NCBI RefSeq assembly: GCF_051014445.1 | Contig: NW_027488377.1 | Location: 3,596,001-3,660,000 of the forward strand | Reading direction: 5' to 3' | DNA: 64,000 nucleotides | Source of the DNA: Colletes latitarsis | Taxonomy: Eukaryota > Arthropoda > Insecta > Hymenoptera > Colletidae | Shown: positions 1 through 13,096 of the stretch, piece after piece | How the letters are laid out: each line of letters starts with the position of its first letter | Position numbering within the stretch: position 1 is the first letter of the stretch | The notes under the pieces: model-generated | The model's database searches: none | Told to the model about the DNA's origin: nothing | What the model saw: the letters and a program-made list of their open reading frames with translations, nothing else | Translations under genes and position numbers: made by a program

Positions 1-3000
1 GTTTCAGTGTGGTACCACATTACTACCTGATCCAATCCAGAAATAGCCCAGGATCTAGCCATGAAGTATGAGAAATATGCGAAAGAATGAGCCTGATGAG
101 AGCAAATCCCAGACCTAACCTAGACCTAACATGAATTATTCTCTAAAATATTGTTCGAAACCAGGTTTTATGGACTGTTTCAGTGTGGTACCACATTACT
201 ACGTGATCCAAACAAGAAAAAACCCAGGATCTGTTCAACAAGTATGTGAAAAATGCGAAAGTATGACCCTGATGAGGGCAAATCCTAGACGTAACCCAAA
301 CCTAACATGCGTTATCCTCAAAAATATTGATCGAAACCAGGTTTAATCGACTGTTTCAGTGTGGTACCACATTACTACGTGATCCAAACCAGAAAAAACA
401 CAGGATCCGTTGAACAAGTATGTGAAGAATGCGAAAGTATGAGTCTGATGAGTGAAAATCCCAGACCTAACCTAGTCCTAACATGCGTTATCCTCTAAAA
501 TACTGATGGAAACCAGGTTTATTTGACTGTTTCAGTGTTGTACTGCATTACTACTGGATGCAATCCAGAAAAAGCCCAGGATCTAGCCATCAAGTATGAG
601 AAATATGGGAAAGAATGAGCCTGATGAGAGCAAATCCCAGACCTAACCTAGACCTAACATGAATTATTCTCTAAAATATTGATCGAAAACAGGTTTAATT
701 GACTGTTTCAGTGTGGTCCCACATTACTACGTGATCCAAACCTGAACAAACCCAGGATCCGTTCAACAAGCATGTGAAGAATGCGAAAGTATGAGTCTGA
801 TGAGTGAAAATCCCAGGCCTAACCTAGACATAACATGCGTTATCCTCAAAAATATTGATCGAAACCTGGTTTAATCGATTGTTTCAGTGTGGTACCACAT
901 TACTATGTGATCCAAACCAGAAAATAACCCAGGATCTGTTCAACAAGTATGTGAAGAACGCGAAAGTATGAGCCTGATGAGGGCGAATCCCAGACCTATC
1001 CCAGACCAAACTTGCGTTATCCTCTAAAATATTGATCGAAACCAGGTTTAATTGACTGTTTTAGCGTGGTACCACATTACTACGTGATACAATCCAGAAA
1101 CAGCCCAGGATCTAGCCATGAAGTATGTGAAAAACGCGAAAGTATGAGCCTGATGAGGGCAAATCCCAGACCTATCCCAGACCAAACTTGCGTTATCCTC
1201 TAAAATATTTATCAAGACCAGGTTTAATTGATTGTTTCAGTGTGGTCCCACATTACTGCGTGATCCAAACCAGAAAAAACCCAGGATCCGTTCAACAAGT
1301 ATGTGAAGAATGCGAAAGTATGAGTCTGATGAGTGAAAATCCCAGACCTAACCTGGACCTAACATGCGTTATCCTCAAAAATATTGATCGAAACCTGGTT
1401 TAATCGACTGTTTCAGAGTGGTACTACATTACTACGTGACCCCAACCAGAAAAAACCCAGGACCTGTTCAACAAGTATGTGCAAAACGCGAAAGTATGAG
1501 CCTGATGAGGGCAAATCCCAGACCTATCCCAGACCAAACTTGCGTTATTCTCTAAAATATTGATCGAAACCAGGTTTAATCGACTGTTTCAGTGTGGTAC
1601 CACATTGCTACGTGATCCAATCCAGAAAAAACCCAGGATCAGTTCAACAAGTATGTGAAAAATGCGAAAGTATGACCCTGATGAGGGCAAATCCCAGACC
1701 TATCCCAGACATAACTTGCGTTGTCCTCTAAAATATTGATGGAAACCAGATTCCATTGACTGTTTCAGTGTGGTACTACATTACTACGTGATGCAATCCA
1801 GAAAAAGCCCAAGATCTAGCCATCAAGTATGAGAAATATTCGAAAGAATGAGCCTGATGAGAGCAAATCCCAGACCTAACCTAGAACTAACATGCGTTAT
1901 CCTCTAAAATATTGATCGAAACCAGGTTTAATGGACTGCTTCAGTGTGGTACCACTTCACTACGTGATCCAAAGCAGAAAAAACCCTCGATCAGGCCAAC
2001 ATGTATGTTAAAACTGCGAAAGTATGAGTCTGATGAGTGAAAATCCCCGGCCTAACCTAGACCTAACATGCGTTATCCTCAAAAATATTGATCGAAACCA
2101 GGTTTAATTGACCGTTTCAGTGTGGTACCACATTACTACCTGATCCAATCCAGAAATAGCCCAGGATCTAGCCATGAAGTATGAGAAATATGCGAAAGAA
2201 TGAGCCTGATGAGAGCAAATCCCAGACCTAACCTAGACCTAACATGAATTATTCTCTAAAATATTGTTCGAAACCAGGTTTTATGGACTGTTTCAGTGTG
2301 GTACCACATTACTACGTGATCCAAACAAGAAAAAACCCAGGATCTGTTCAACAAGTATGTGAAAAATGCGAAAGTATGACCCTGATGAGGGCAAATCCTA
2401 GACGTAACCCAAACCTAACATGCGTTATCCTCAAAAATATTGATCGAAACCAGGTTTAATCGACTGTTTCAGTGTGGTACCACATTACTACGTGATCCAA
2501 ACCAGAAAAAACACAGGATCCGTTGAACAAGTATGTGAAGAATGCGAAAGTATGAGTCTGATGAGTGAAAATCCCAGACCTAACCTAGTCCTAACATGCG
2601 TTATCCTCTAAAATACTGATGGAAACCAGGTTTATTTGACTGTTTCAGTGTTGTACTGCATTACTACTGGATGCAATCCAGAAAAAGCCCAGGATCTAGC
2701 CATCAAGTATGAGAAATATGGGAAAGAATGAGCCTGATGAGAGCAAATCCCAGACCTAACCTAGACCTAACATGAATTATTCTCTAAAATATTGATCGAA
2801 AACAGGTTTAATTGACTGTTTCAGTGTGGTCCCACATTACTACGTGATCCAAACCTGAACAAACCCAGGATCCGTTCAACAAGCATGTGAAGAATGCGAA
2901 AGTATGAGTCTGATGAGTGAAAATCCCAGGCCTAACCTAGACATAACATGCGTTATCCTCAAAAATATTGATCGAAACCTGGTTTAATCGATTGTTTCAG

Positions 3001-3076
3001 TGTGGTACCACATTACTATGTGATCCAAACCAGAAAATAACCCAGGATCTGTTCAACAAGTATGTGAAGAACGCGA
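1..3076. repeat. 12-monomer HOR 'D' (2,113 bp), about 1.5 copies
   Basis: Positions 1-999 recur at 2,114-3,112 with an offset of exactly 2,113 bp (12 x 176 + 1) and look identical by eye. The copies separate near 3,112, where cctatcccagaccaaac becomes cctatctcagacctaac. Diagnostic marks are gatccaaacaagaaaa, cacaggatccgttgaac, ctagtcctaacatg, actgcattactactgg and agaaatatggga. The unit includes one L monomer near 1,990. The same unit recurs at 16,582-20,832 and 24,317-27,796, always next to block X. The left edge is cut by the window. Confidence 0.92.
8..19. other. 12-bp perfect palindrome TGTGGTACCACA (first of many)
   Basis: TGTGGTACCACA equals its own reverse complement and sits at positions 8-19 of most monomers. 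Variants break it: tgtggtcccaca in some S and D-HOR monomers, tgttgtact in C monomers, and tgtggcatcac in F monomers. It contains GGTACC, so KpnI digestion would be expected to give a ladder of about 176 bp. A symmetric site in most units of a satellite could bind a dimeric protein or form a small cruciform; that role is inference only. Confidence 0.85.
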
Positions 3077-6000
3077 AAGTATGAGCCTGATGAGGGCGAA
3101 TCCCAGACCTATCTCAGACCTAACTTGCGTTATCCTCTAAAATATTGATCGAAACCTGGTTTAATTGACTGTTTCAGCGTGGTACCACATTACTACGTGA
3201 TCCAATCCAGAAATAGCCCAGGATCTAGGCATGAAGTATGAGAAATATGCGAAAGTATGAGCCTGACGAGGGCAAATCCTAGACCTAACCCAGACCTAAC
3301 ATGCGTTATCCTCTAAAATATTTATCATGACCAGGTTTAATTGATTGTTTCAGTGTGGTCCCACACTACTACGTGATCCAAACCAGAAGTAACCCAGGAT
3401 CCCTTCAACAAGTATGTGAAAATGCGAAAGTATGAGTCTGATGAGTGAAAATCCCAGGCCTAACCTAGACCAAACATGCGTTATCCTCAAAAATATTGAT
3501 CGAAACCTGGTTTAATCGACTTTTTCAATGTGCTACCACATTACTACGCGACCCACACCAGAAAAAACTCAGGATCTGTTCAACAAGTATGTGAAAAACG
3601 CGAAAGTATGAGCCTGATGAGTGAAAATCCCAGACGTAACCTAGACCTAACATGCATTATCCTCAAAAATATTGATCGAAACCAGGTTTAATCGACTGTT
3701 TCAGTGAGGTACCACATTACTACGTGATCCAAACCAGAAAAAACCCAGGATCAGTTCAACAATTAAGTGGAAAACGCGTTAGTATGAGCCTGATGAGGGC
3801 AAATCCCAGACCTATCCCAGACCTAACTTGCGTTATCCTCTAAAATATTGATCCAAACCAGGTTTAATTGACAGTTTCAGTGTGGTACCACATTACTACG
3901 AGATCCAAACCAGAAATAGCCCAGGATCTAGCCATGAAGTATGAGATATATGCGAAAGTATGAGCCTGACGAGGGCAAATCCTAGAACTGACCCAGACCT
4001 AACATGCGTTATCCTCCAAAATATTTATCATGACCAGGTTTAATTGAATGTTTCAGTGTGGTCCCACATTACTACGTGATACAAACCAGAAAAACCCAGG
4101 ATCCGTTCAACAAGTATGTGACGAATGCGAAAGTATGAGTCTGATGAGTGAAAATCCCAGGCCTAACCTAGACCTAACATGCGTTATCCTCAAAAATATT
4201 GATCGAAACCTGGTTTAATCGACTGTTTCAGTGTGGGACCACATTACTACGTGACCCAAACCAGAAAAAACCCAGGATCCGTTCAACAAGTATGTGAAGA
4301 ATGCGAAAGTATGAGTCTGATGAGTGAAAATCCCAGGCCTAACCTAGACCTAACATGCGTTATCCTCAAAAATATTGATCGAAACCTGGTTTAATCGACT
4401 GTTTCAATGTGGTACCACATTACTACGCGACCCACACCAGAAAAAACTCAGGATCTGTTCAACAAGTATGTGAAAAACGCGAAAGTATGAGCCTGATGAG
4501 TGAAAATCCCAGACGTAACCTAGACCTAACATGCGTTATCCTCAAAAATATTGATCGAAACCTGGTTTAATCGACTGTTTCAGTGTGGTTCCACATTACT
4601 ACGTGATCCAATCCAGTAAAAACCCAGGATCCGTTCAACAAGTATGTGAAGAATGCGAAAGTATGAGTCTGATGAGTGAAAATCCCAGGCCTAACCTAGA
4701 CCTAACATGCGTTATCCTCAAAAATATTGATCGAAACCTGGTTTAATCGACTGTTTCAGTGTGGTACCTCATTACTATGTGATCCAAACCAGAAAATAAC
4801 CCAGGATCTGTTCAACGAGTATGTGAAGTGTGCGAAAGTATGAGTCTGATGAGGGCAAATCCCAGACCTAACATGCGTTATCCTCTAAAATATTTATCAA
4901 GACCAGGTTTAATTGATTGCTTCAGTGTGGTCCCTCATTACTACGTGATCCAAACCAGAAAAAACCCAGGATCCGTTCAAAAAGTATGTGAAGAATGCGA
5001 AAGCATTAGTCTGATGAGTGAAAATCCCAGACTTAACCTAGACCTAACATGCGTTATCCTCTAAAATATTGATGGAAACCAGGTTTATTTGACTGTTTCA
5101 GTGTTGTACTTCATTACTACTGGATGCAATCCAGAAACAGCCCAGGATCTAGCCATGAAGTATGAGAAATATGCGAAGGAATGAGCCTGATCAGAGCAAA
5201 TCCCAGACCTAACCTAGACCTAACATGAATTATCCTCTAATATATTGATCGAAACCAGGTTTAATTGACTGTTTCAGTGTGGTACCACATTACTACATGA
5301 TCCAAACCAGTAAAAACCCAGGATCCGTTCAACAAGTATGTGAAGAATGCGAAAGTATGAGTCTGATGTGTGAAAATCCTCGGCCTAACCTAGACCTAAC
5401 ATGCGTTATCCTCAAAAATATTGATCGAAACCAGGTTTAATCGACTGTTTCAGTGTGGTACCACATTACTGCGTGATCCAAACCAGAAAAAAACCCATGA
5501 TCTGTTCAACAGGTATGTGAAGTATGCGAAAATATGAGTCTGATGAGGGCAAATCCCAGGCCTAAACAAGACATAACTTTCGTTATCCTCTAAAATATTG
5601 ATCGAAACCAGGTTTGATTGACTGTTTTAGTGTGGTACCACTTTACTACGTGATCCAAAGCAGAAAAAACCCTCGATCAGGTCAACATGCATGTTAAAAC
5701 TGCGAAAGTATGAGCCTGATGAGGGCAAATCCCAGACCAATCCCAGACCTAACATGCGTTATCCTCAAAAATATTAATCGAAACCAGGTTTAGTCGACTG
5801 TTTCAGTGTGGTCCCACATTACTACGTGATCCAAACCAGAAAAAACCCAGGATCAGTTCAACAAGTATGTGAAAAACGCGAAAGTATGAGCCTGATGAGG
5901 GCGAATCCCAGACCTATCCCAGACCAAACTTGCGTTTTCCTCTAAAATATTGATCGAAACCAGGTTTAATTGACTGTTTCAGCGCGGTACCACATTACTA

Positions 6001-6560
6001 CGTGACACAATCCAGAAACAGCCCAGGATCTAGCCATGAAGTATGTGAAAAACGCGAAAGTATGAGCCTGATGAGGGCAAATCCCAGACCTATCCCAGAC
6101 CAAACTTGCGTTATCCTCTAAAATATTGATCGAAACCAGGTTTAATCGACTGTTTCAGTGTGGTACCACATTGCTACGTGATCCAAACCAGAAAAAACCC
6201 AGGATCTAGCCATGAAGTATGTGAAAAACGCGAAAGTATGAGCCTGATGAGGGCGAATCCCAGACCTATCCCAGACCTAACTTGCGTTATCCTCTAAAAC
6301 ATTGATCGAAACCAGGATTAATTGACTGTTTCAGCGTGGTACCACATTACTACGTGATACAATCCAGAAACAGCCCAGGATCTAGCCATGAAGTATGAGA
6401 AATATTCGAAAGTATGAGCCTGATGAGGGCAAATCCTAGACCTAACCCAAACCTAACATGCGTTATCCTCTAAAATATTGATCGAAACCAGGTTTAATGG
6501 ACTGCTTCAGTGTGGTACCACTTCACTACGTGATCCAAACCAGAAAAAACCCAGGATCAG
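3077..6560. repeat. Block X, copy A (about 20 monomers)
   Basis: A run of S, E, B and L monomers without an obvious short internal HOR period. It recurs at 13,097-16,581 (offset 10,020, then 10,021 after a one-base difference in an A-tract near 4,090) and at 20,833-24,316 (offset 17,756). It carries one short monomer at 4,753-4,918. To about 6,206 this copy matches the third copy better than the second. After that (ggatctagccatgaag in place of ggatcagttcaac) it departs from both while remaining alignable, so its right end is a mosaic. Confidence 0.88.
4753..4918. repeat. Short monomer (166 bp) lacking one 11-bp subrepeat
   Basis: Here gggcaaatcccagacc runs straight into taacatgcg, where the usual form has two 11-bp units (cccagacctat, cccagacctaa). 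One unit has been removed cleanly and one A is added elsewhere, giving 166 bp. The same short monomer occurs at 14,774-14,939 and 22,509-22,674, so it predates the amplification of block X. It explains why offsets spanning one X block fall about 10 bp below a multiple of 176. It also fuses two open frames into a 78-codon frame, which I do not regard as a gene. Confidence 0.88.
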
Positions 6561-7559
6561 TTCAACAAGTATGTGAAGAACGCGAAAGTATGAGCCTGAT
6601 GAGGGCGAATCCCAGACCTATCCCAGACCAAACTTGCGTTATCCTCTAAAATATTGATCGAAACCAGGTTTAATTGACTGTTTCAGCGTGGTACCACATT
6701 ACTACGTGATACAATCCAGAAACAGCCCAGGATCTAGCCATGAAGTATGTGAAAAACGCGAAAGTATGAGCCTGATGAGGGCAAATCCCAGACCTATCTC
6801 AGACCAAGCTTGCGTTATCCTCTAAAATATTTATCAAGACCAGGTTTAATTGATTGTTTCAGTGTGGTCCCACATTACTGCGTGATCCAAACCAGAAAAA
6901 ACCCAGGATCAGTTCAACAAGTATGTGAAAAACGCGAAAGTATGAGCCTGATGAGGGCGAATCCCAGACCTATCCCAGACCAAACTTGCGTTATCCTCAA
7001 AAATATTGATCGAAACCTGGTTTAATCGACTGTTTCAGAGTGGTACTACATTACTACGTGACCCAAACCAGAAAAAACCCAGGACCTGTTCAACAAGTAT
7101 GTGCAAAACGCGAAAGTATGAGCCTGATGAGGGCAAATCCCAGACCTATCCCAGACCAAACTTGCGTTATCCTCTAAAATATTGATCGAAACCAGGTTTA
7201 ATCGACTGTTTCAGTGTGGTACCACATTGCTACGTGATCCAAACCAGAAAAAACCCAGGATCAGTTCAACAAGTATGTGAAAAATGCGAAAGTATGACCC
7301 TGATGAGGGCAAATTCCAGACCTATCCCAGACATAACTTGCGTTGTCCTCTAAAATATTGATGGAAACCAGATTCCATTGACTGTTTCAGTGTGGTACTA
7401 CATTACTACGTGATGCAATCCAGAAAAAGCCCAAGATCTAGCCATCAAGTATGAGAAATATTCGAAAGAATGAGCCTGATGAGAGCAAATCCCAGACCTA
7501 ACCTAGAACTAACATGCGTTATCCTCTAAAATATTGATCGAAACCAGGTTTAATTGACC
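6561..7559. repeat. Diverged D-type segment with a replaced patch and a lost monomer
   Basis: The monomer order follows HOR D from its position about 939 onward, but with differences. In the monomer starting near 6,810 the section from about 6,908 to 6,990 is E-type (gatcagttcaacaag, gcgaatccc) where D has S-type sequence, and D sequence resumes at ttatcctcaaaaatattg. Near 7,550 the L monomer expected from D is missing, and the next monomer (attgaccgtttcag, then cctgatcc) follows directly. This suggests conversion or unequal exchange. Confidence 0.75.
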
Positions 7560-9142
7560 GTTTCAGTGTGGTACCACATTACTACCTGATCCAATCCAGA
7601 AATAGCCCAGGATCTAGCCATGAAGTATGAGAAATATGCGAAAGTATGAGCCTGACGAAGTCAAATCCTGGACCTAACCCAGACCTAACTTGCGTTGTCC
7701 TCTAAAATATTGATGGAAAACAGGTTTAATTGACTGTTTCAGTGTTGTACTTCATTACTACGTGATGCAATCCAGAAAAAGCCCAGGATCTAGCCATCAA
7801 GTATGAGAAATATGCGAAAGAATGAGCCTGATGAGAGCAAATCCCAGACCTAACCTAGACCTAACATGAATTATTCTCTAAAATATTGTTCGAAACCAGG
7901 TTTTATGGACTGTTGCAGTGTGGTACCACATTACTACGTGATCCAAACGAGAAAAAACCCAGGATCTGTTCAACAAGTATGTGAAAAATGCGAAAGTATG
8001 ACCCTGATGAGGGCAAATCCCAGACCTATCCCAGACATAACTTGCGTTGTCCTCTAAAATATTGATGGAAACCAGATTCCATTGACTGTTTCAGTGTGGT
8101 ACTACATTACTACGTGATGCAATCCAGAAAAAGCCCAAGATCTAGCCATCAAGTATGAGAAATATTCGAAAGAATGAGCCTGATGAGAGCAAATCCCATA
8201 CCTAACCTAGAACTAACATGGATTATTCTCTAAAATATTGATCGAAACCAGGTTTAATGGACTGCTTCAGTGTGGCACCACATTACTACGTGATCCAAAC
8301 CAGAAAAAACCCACGATCTCTTCAACAAGTATGTGAAAAACGCGAAAGTATGAGCCTGATGAGGGCAAATCCTAGACCTAACCCAGACCTAACATGCGTT
8401 ATCGTCTAAAATAGTGATCGAAACCAGGATTAATTGACTGTTTCAGCGTGGTACCACATTACTACGTGATACAATCCAGAAACAGCCCAGGATCTAGCCA
8501 TGAAGTATGAGAAATATGCGAATGTATGAGCCTGATGAGGGCAAATCCTAGACATAACCCAAACCTAACATGCGTTATCCTCTAAAATATTTATCAAGAC
8601 CAGGTTTAATTGAATGTTTCAGTGTGGTACCACATTACTACGTGAACCAAACCAGAAAATACCCAGGATCCGTTCAACAAGTATGTGAAGAATGTGAAAG
8701 TATGAGTCTGATGAGTGAAAATCCCAGGGCTAACCTAGACCTAACATGCGTTATCCTCTAAAATATTTATCCAGACCAGGTTTCATTGAATGTTTCAGCG
8801 TGGTACCACATTACTACGTGATCCAATCCAGAAATAGCCCAGGATCTAGTCATGAAGTATGAGAAATATGCGAAAGTATGAGCCTGACGAAGTCAAATCC
8901 TGGACCTAACCCAGACCTAACTTGCGTTGTCCTCTAAAATATTGATGGAAAACAGGTTTAATTGACTGTTTCAGTGTTGTACTTCATTACTACGTGATGC
9001 AATCCAGAAAAAGCCCAGGATCTAGCCATCAAGTATGAGAAATATTCGAAAGAATGAGCCTGATGAGAGCAAATCCCAGACCTAACCTAGAACTAACATG
9101 CGTTATCCTCTAAAAATTGATCGAAACCAGGTTTAATTGACC
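7560..9142. repeat. 9-monomer HOR (1,583 bp), copy 1
   Basis: Landmarks in this copy recur 1,583 bp downstream (cctgacgaagtcaaatcctgg at 7,651 and 9,234; atgaattattctc at 7,866 and 9,449; atgcgttatcctc at 8,570 and 10,153). That is 9 x 176 - 1. The cctgacgaagtc monomer also appears at 8,883, seven monomers after the first, so the unit has an internal 7+2 pattern. Resemblance reaches upstream to about 7,450. The copies differ by scattered substitutions and by one base lost in the A-tract near 9,113. Confidence 0.88.
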
Positions 9143-10459
9143 GTTTCAGTGTGGTACCACATTACTACCTGTTCCAATCCAGAAATAGCCCAGGATCTAG
9201 CCATGAAGTATGAGAAATATGCGAAAGTATGAGCCTGACGAAGTCAAATCCTGGACCTAACCCAGACCTAACTTGCGTTGTCCTCTAAAATATTGATGGA
9301 AAACAGGTTTAATTGACTGTTTCAGTGTTGTACTTCATTACTACGTGATGCAATCCAGAAAAAGCCCAGGATCTAGCCATCAAGTATGAGAAATATGCGA
9401 AAGAATGAGCCTGATGAGAGCAAATCCCAGACCTAACCTAGACCTAACATGAATTATTCTCTAAAATATTGTTCGAAACCAGGTTTTATGGACTGTTTCA
9501 GTGTGGTACCACATTACTACGTGATCCAAACAAGAAAACACCCAGGATCTGTTCAACAAGTATGTGAAAAATGCGAAAGTATGACCCTGATGAGGGCAAA
9601 TCCCAGACCTATCCCAGACATAACTTGCGTTGTCCTCTAAAATATTGATGGAAACCAGATTCCATTGACTGTTTCAGTGTGGTACTACATTACTACGTGA
9701 TGCAATCCAGAAAAAGCCCAAGATCTAGCCATCAAGTATGAGAAATATTCGAAAGAATGAGCCTGATGAGAGCAAATCCCATACCTAACCTAGAACTAAC
9801 ATGGATTATTCTCTAAAATATTGATCGAAACCAGGTTTAATGGACTGCTTCAGTGTGGCACCACATTACTACGTGATCCAAACCAGAAAAAACCCACGAT
9901 CTCTTCAACAAGTATGTGAAAAACGCGAAAGTATGAGCCTGATGAGGGCAAATCCTAGACCTAACCCAGACCTAACATGCGTTATCGTCTAAAATAGTGA
10001 TCGAAACCAGGATTAATTGACTGTTTCAGCGTGGTACCACATTACTACGTGATACAATCCAGAAACAGCCCAGGATCTAGCCATGAAGTATGAGAAATAT
10101 GCGAATGTATGAGCCTGATGAGGGCAAATCCTAGACATAACCCAAACCTAACATGCGTTATCCTCTAAAATATTTATCAAGACCAGGTTTAATTGAATGT
10201 TTCAGTGTGGTACCACATTACTACGTGAACCAACCCAGAAAATACCCAGGATCCGTTCAACAAGTATGTGAAGAATGTGAAAGTATGAGTCTGATGAGTG
10301 AAAATCCCAAGGCTAACCTAGACCTAACATGCGTTATCCTCTAAAATGTTTATCCAGACCAGGTTTCATTGAATGTTTCAGCGTGGTACCACATTACTAC
10401 GTGATCCAATCCAGAAATAGCCCAGGATCTAGTCATGAAGTATGAGAAATATGCGAAAG
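9143..10459. repeat. 9-monomer HOR, copy 2 (incomplete, ~7.5 monomers)
   Basis: This second copy of the 1,583-bp unit is broken near 10,459, where gaaagaatgagcctgatgggggc replaces the expected gaaagtatgagcctgacgaagtc. Differences from copy 1 include gttccaatcc for gatccaatcc near 9,170 and caaggctaacc for cagggctaacc near 10,309. Confidence 0.85.
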
Positions 10460-13096
10460 AATGAGCCTGATGGGGGCAAATCCCAGACCTGTCCCAGACC
10501 TAACATGCGTTATCTTCTAAAATATTGATCGAAACCAGGTTTAATCGACTGTTTCAGTGTTGTACCACATTACTACGTGATCCAAACCAGAAAAAACCCA
10601 GGATCTGTTCAACAAGTATGTGAAAAACGCGAAAGTATGAGCCTGATGAGGGCAAATCCCAGACCTATCCCAGACCTAACTTGCGTTATCCTCTAAAATA
10701 TTGATCCAAACCAGGTTTAATTGACAGTTTCAGTGTGGTACCACATTACTACGAGATCCAAACCAGAAATAGCCAAGGATCTAGCCATGAAGTATGAGAA
10801 ATATGCGAAAGTATGAGCTTGACGAGGGCAAATCCTAGAACTGACCCAGACCTAACATGCGTTATCCTCTAAAATATTTATCATGACCAGGTTTAATTGA
10901 TTGTTTCAGTGTGGTCCCACATTACTACGTGATCCAAACCAGAAAAAACCCAGGATCCGTTCAACAAGTATGTGACGAATGCGAAAGTATGAGTCTGATG
11001 AGTGAAAATACCAGGCCTAACCTAGACCTAACATGCGTTATCCTCAAAAATATTGATCGAAACCTGGTTTAATCGACTGTTTCAGTGTGGGACCACATTA
11101 CTACGTGACCCAAACCAGAAAAAACTCAGGATCTGTTCAACAAGTATGTGAAAAACGCGAAAGTATGAGCCTGATGAGGGCGAATCCCAGACCTATCCCA
11201 GACCTAACTTGCGTTATCCTCTAAAATATTGATCGAAACCAGGTTTAATCGAATGTTTCAGTGTGGTACCACATTGCTACGTGATCCAAACCAGAAAAAA
11301 CTCAGTATCAGTTCAACAAGTATGTGAAAAACGCGAAAGTATGAGCCTGATGAGGGCGAATCCCAGACCTATCCCAGACCTAACTTGCGTTATCCTCTAA
11401 AATATTGATCAAAACCAGGTTTAATTGACAGTTTCAGCGTGGTACCACATTACTACGTGATACAATCCAGAAACAGCCCAGGATCTAGCCATGAAGTATG
11501 AGAAATGTGCGAAAGTATGAGCCTGATGAGGGCAAATCCTAGACCTAACCTAGGCCTAACATGAATTATTCTCTAAAATATTGATCGAAACCAGGTTACA
11601 TTGATTGGTTCAGCGTGGTCCCACATTACTACGTGATCCAAACCAGAAAAAACCCAGGATCCGTTCAACAAGTATGTGAAGAATGCGAAAGTATGAGTCT
11701 GATGAGTGAAAATCCCAGGCCTAACCTAGACCTAACATGCGTTATCCTCAAAAATATTGATCAAAACCTGGTTTAATCGACTGTTTCAGTGTGGTACCAC
11801 ATTACTACGCCACCCAAACCAGAAAAAACTCAGGATCTGTTCAACAAGTATGTGAAAAACGCGAAAGTATGAGCCTGATGAGTGAAAATCCCAGACGTAA
11901 CCTAGACCTAACATGCGTTATCCTCAAAAATATTCATCGAAACCTGGTTTAGTCGACTGTTTCAGTGTGGTACCACATTACTACGTGATCCAATCCAGTA
12001 AAAACCCAGGATCCGTTCAACAAGTATGTGAAGAATGCGAAAGTATGAGTCTGATGAGTGAAAATACCAGGCCTAACCTAGACCTAACATGCATTATCCT
12101 CAAAAATATTCATCGAAACCTGGTTTAATCGACTGTTTCAGTGTGGTACCACATTACTACGTGACCCAAACCAGAAAAAACCCAGGATCTGTTCAACAAG
12201 TATGTGAAAAACGCGAAAGTATGAGCCTGCTGAGGGCAAATCCCAGACCTATCCCAGACCTAACTTGCGTTATCCTCTAAAATATTGAACGAAACCAGGT
12301 TCAATTGACTGTTTCAGCGTGGTACCACATTACTACGTGATACAATCCAGAAACAGCCCAGGATCTAGCCATGAAGTATGACAAATATGCGAAAGTATGA
12401 GCCTGATGAGAGCAAATCCCAGACCTAACCTAGACCTAACATGAATTATTCTCTAAAATACTGATCAAAACCAGGTTTAATTGACTGTTTCAGTGTGGTA
12501 CCACATTACTGCGTGATCCAATCCAGAAACAGCCCAGGATCTAGCCATGAAGTATGAGAAATATGCGAAAGAATGACCCTGACGAAGGCAAATCCCAGGC
12601 CTAACCTAGACCTAACATGCGTTGTCCTCTAAAATATTGATGGAAACCAGGTTTAATTGACTGTTTCAGTGTTGTACCACACTACTACGTGATCCAAACC
12701 AGAAAAAACCCAGGATCAGTTCAACAAGTATGTGAAAAACGCGAAAGTATGAGCCTGATGAGGGCAAATCCCAGACCTATCCCAGACCTAACATGCGTTA
12801 TCCTCTAAAATATTTATCCAGACCAGGTTTCATTGAATGTTTCAGCGTGGTACCACATTACTACGTGATTCAATCCAGAAATTGCCCAGGATCTAGCCAT
12901 GAAGTATGAGAGATATGCGAAAGAATGAGCCTGATGAGGGCAAATCCCAGACCTGTCCCAGACCTAACATGCGTTATCTTCTAAAATATTGATCGAAACC
13001 AGGTTTAATCGACTGTTTCAGTGAGGTACCACATTACTACGTGATCCAAACCAGAAAAAACCCAGGGTCAGTTCAACAATTAAGTGGAAAACGCGT
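10460..13096. repeat. Irregular segment, diverged relative of block X
   Basis: This stretch is all satellite without a clean short HOR period. About 10,620-11,120 resembles block X at an offset of 6,853 (from about 3,770), and about 11,650-12,100 resembles X at an offset of 7,382 (from about 4,270). The 529-bp difference means three extra monomers here, or three lost from X. The marker cagacctgtcccagacc occurs near 10,485 and 12,949, 2,464 bp or exactly 14 monomers apart, suggesting an older diverged duplication. Confidence 0.65.

Noticed and set aside
101..130. Telomere-like cctaacc strings
   Set aside because: They are part of the monomer's 11-bp subrepeat (cctaacctagacctaac) and never form runs of CCCTAA or CCCTAAA.
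131..346. Recurrent 63-78 codon open frames starting at atgcgttatcc or atgaattattc, with very similar peptides across the window
   Set aside because: The similarity is that of the DNA repeat itself. The period is not a multiple of three, so the frame closes within one to two monomers. No start context, signal or codon pattern suggests translation, and differences between copies do not favour silent sites as far as I can see by eye.
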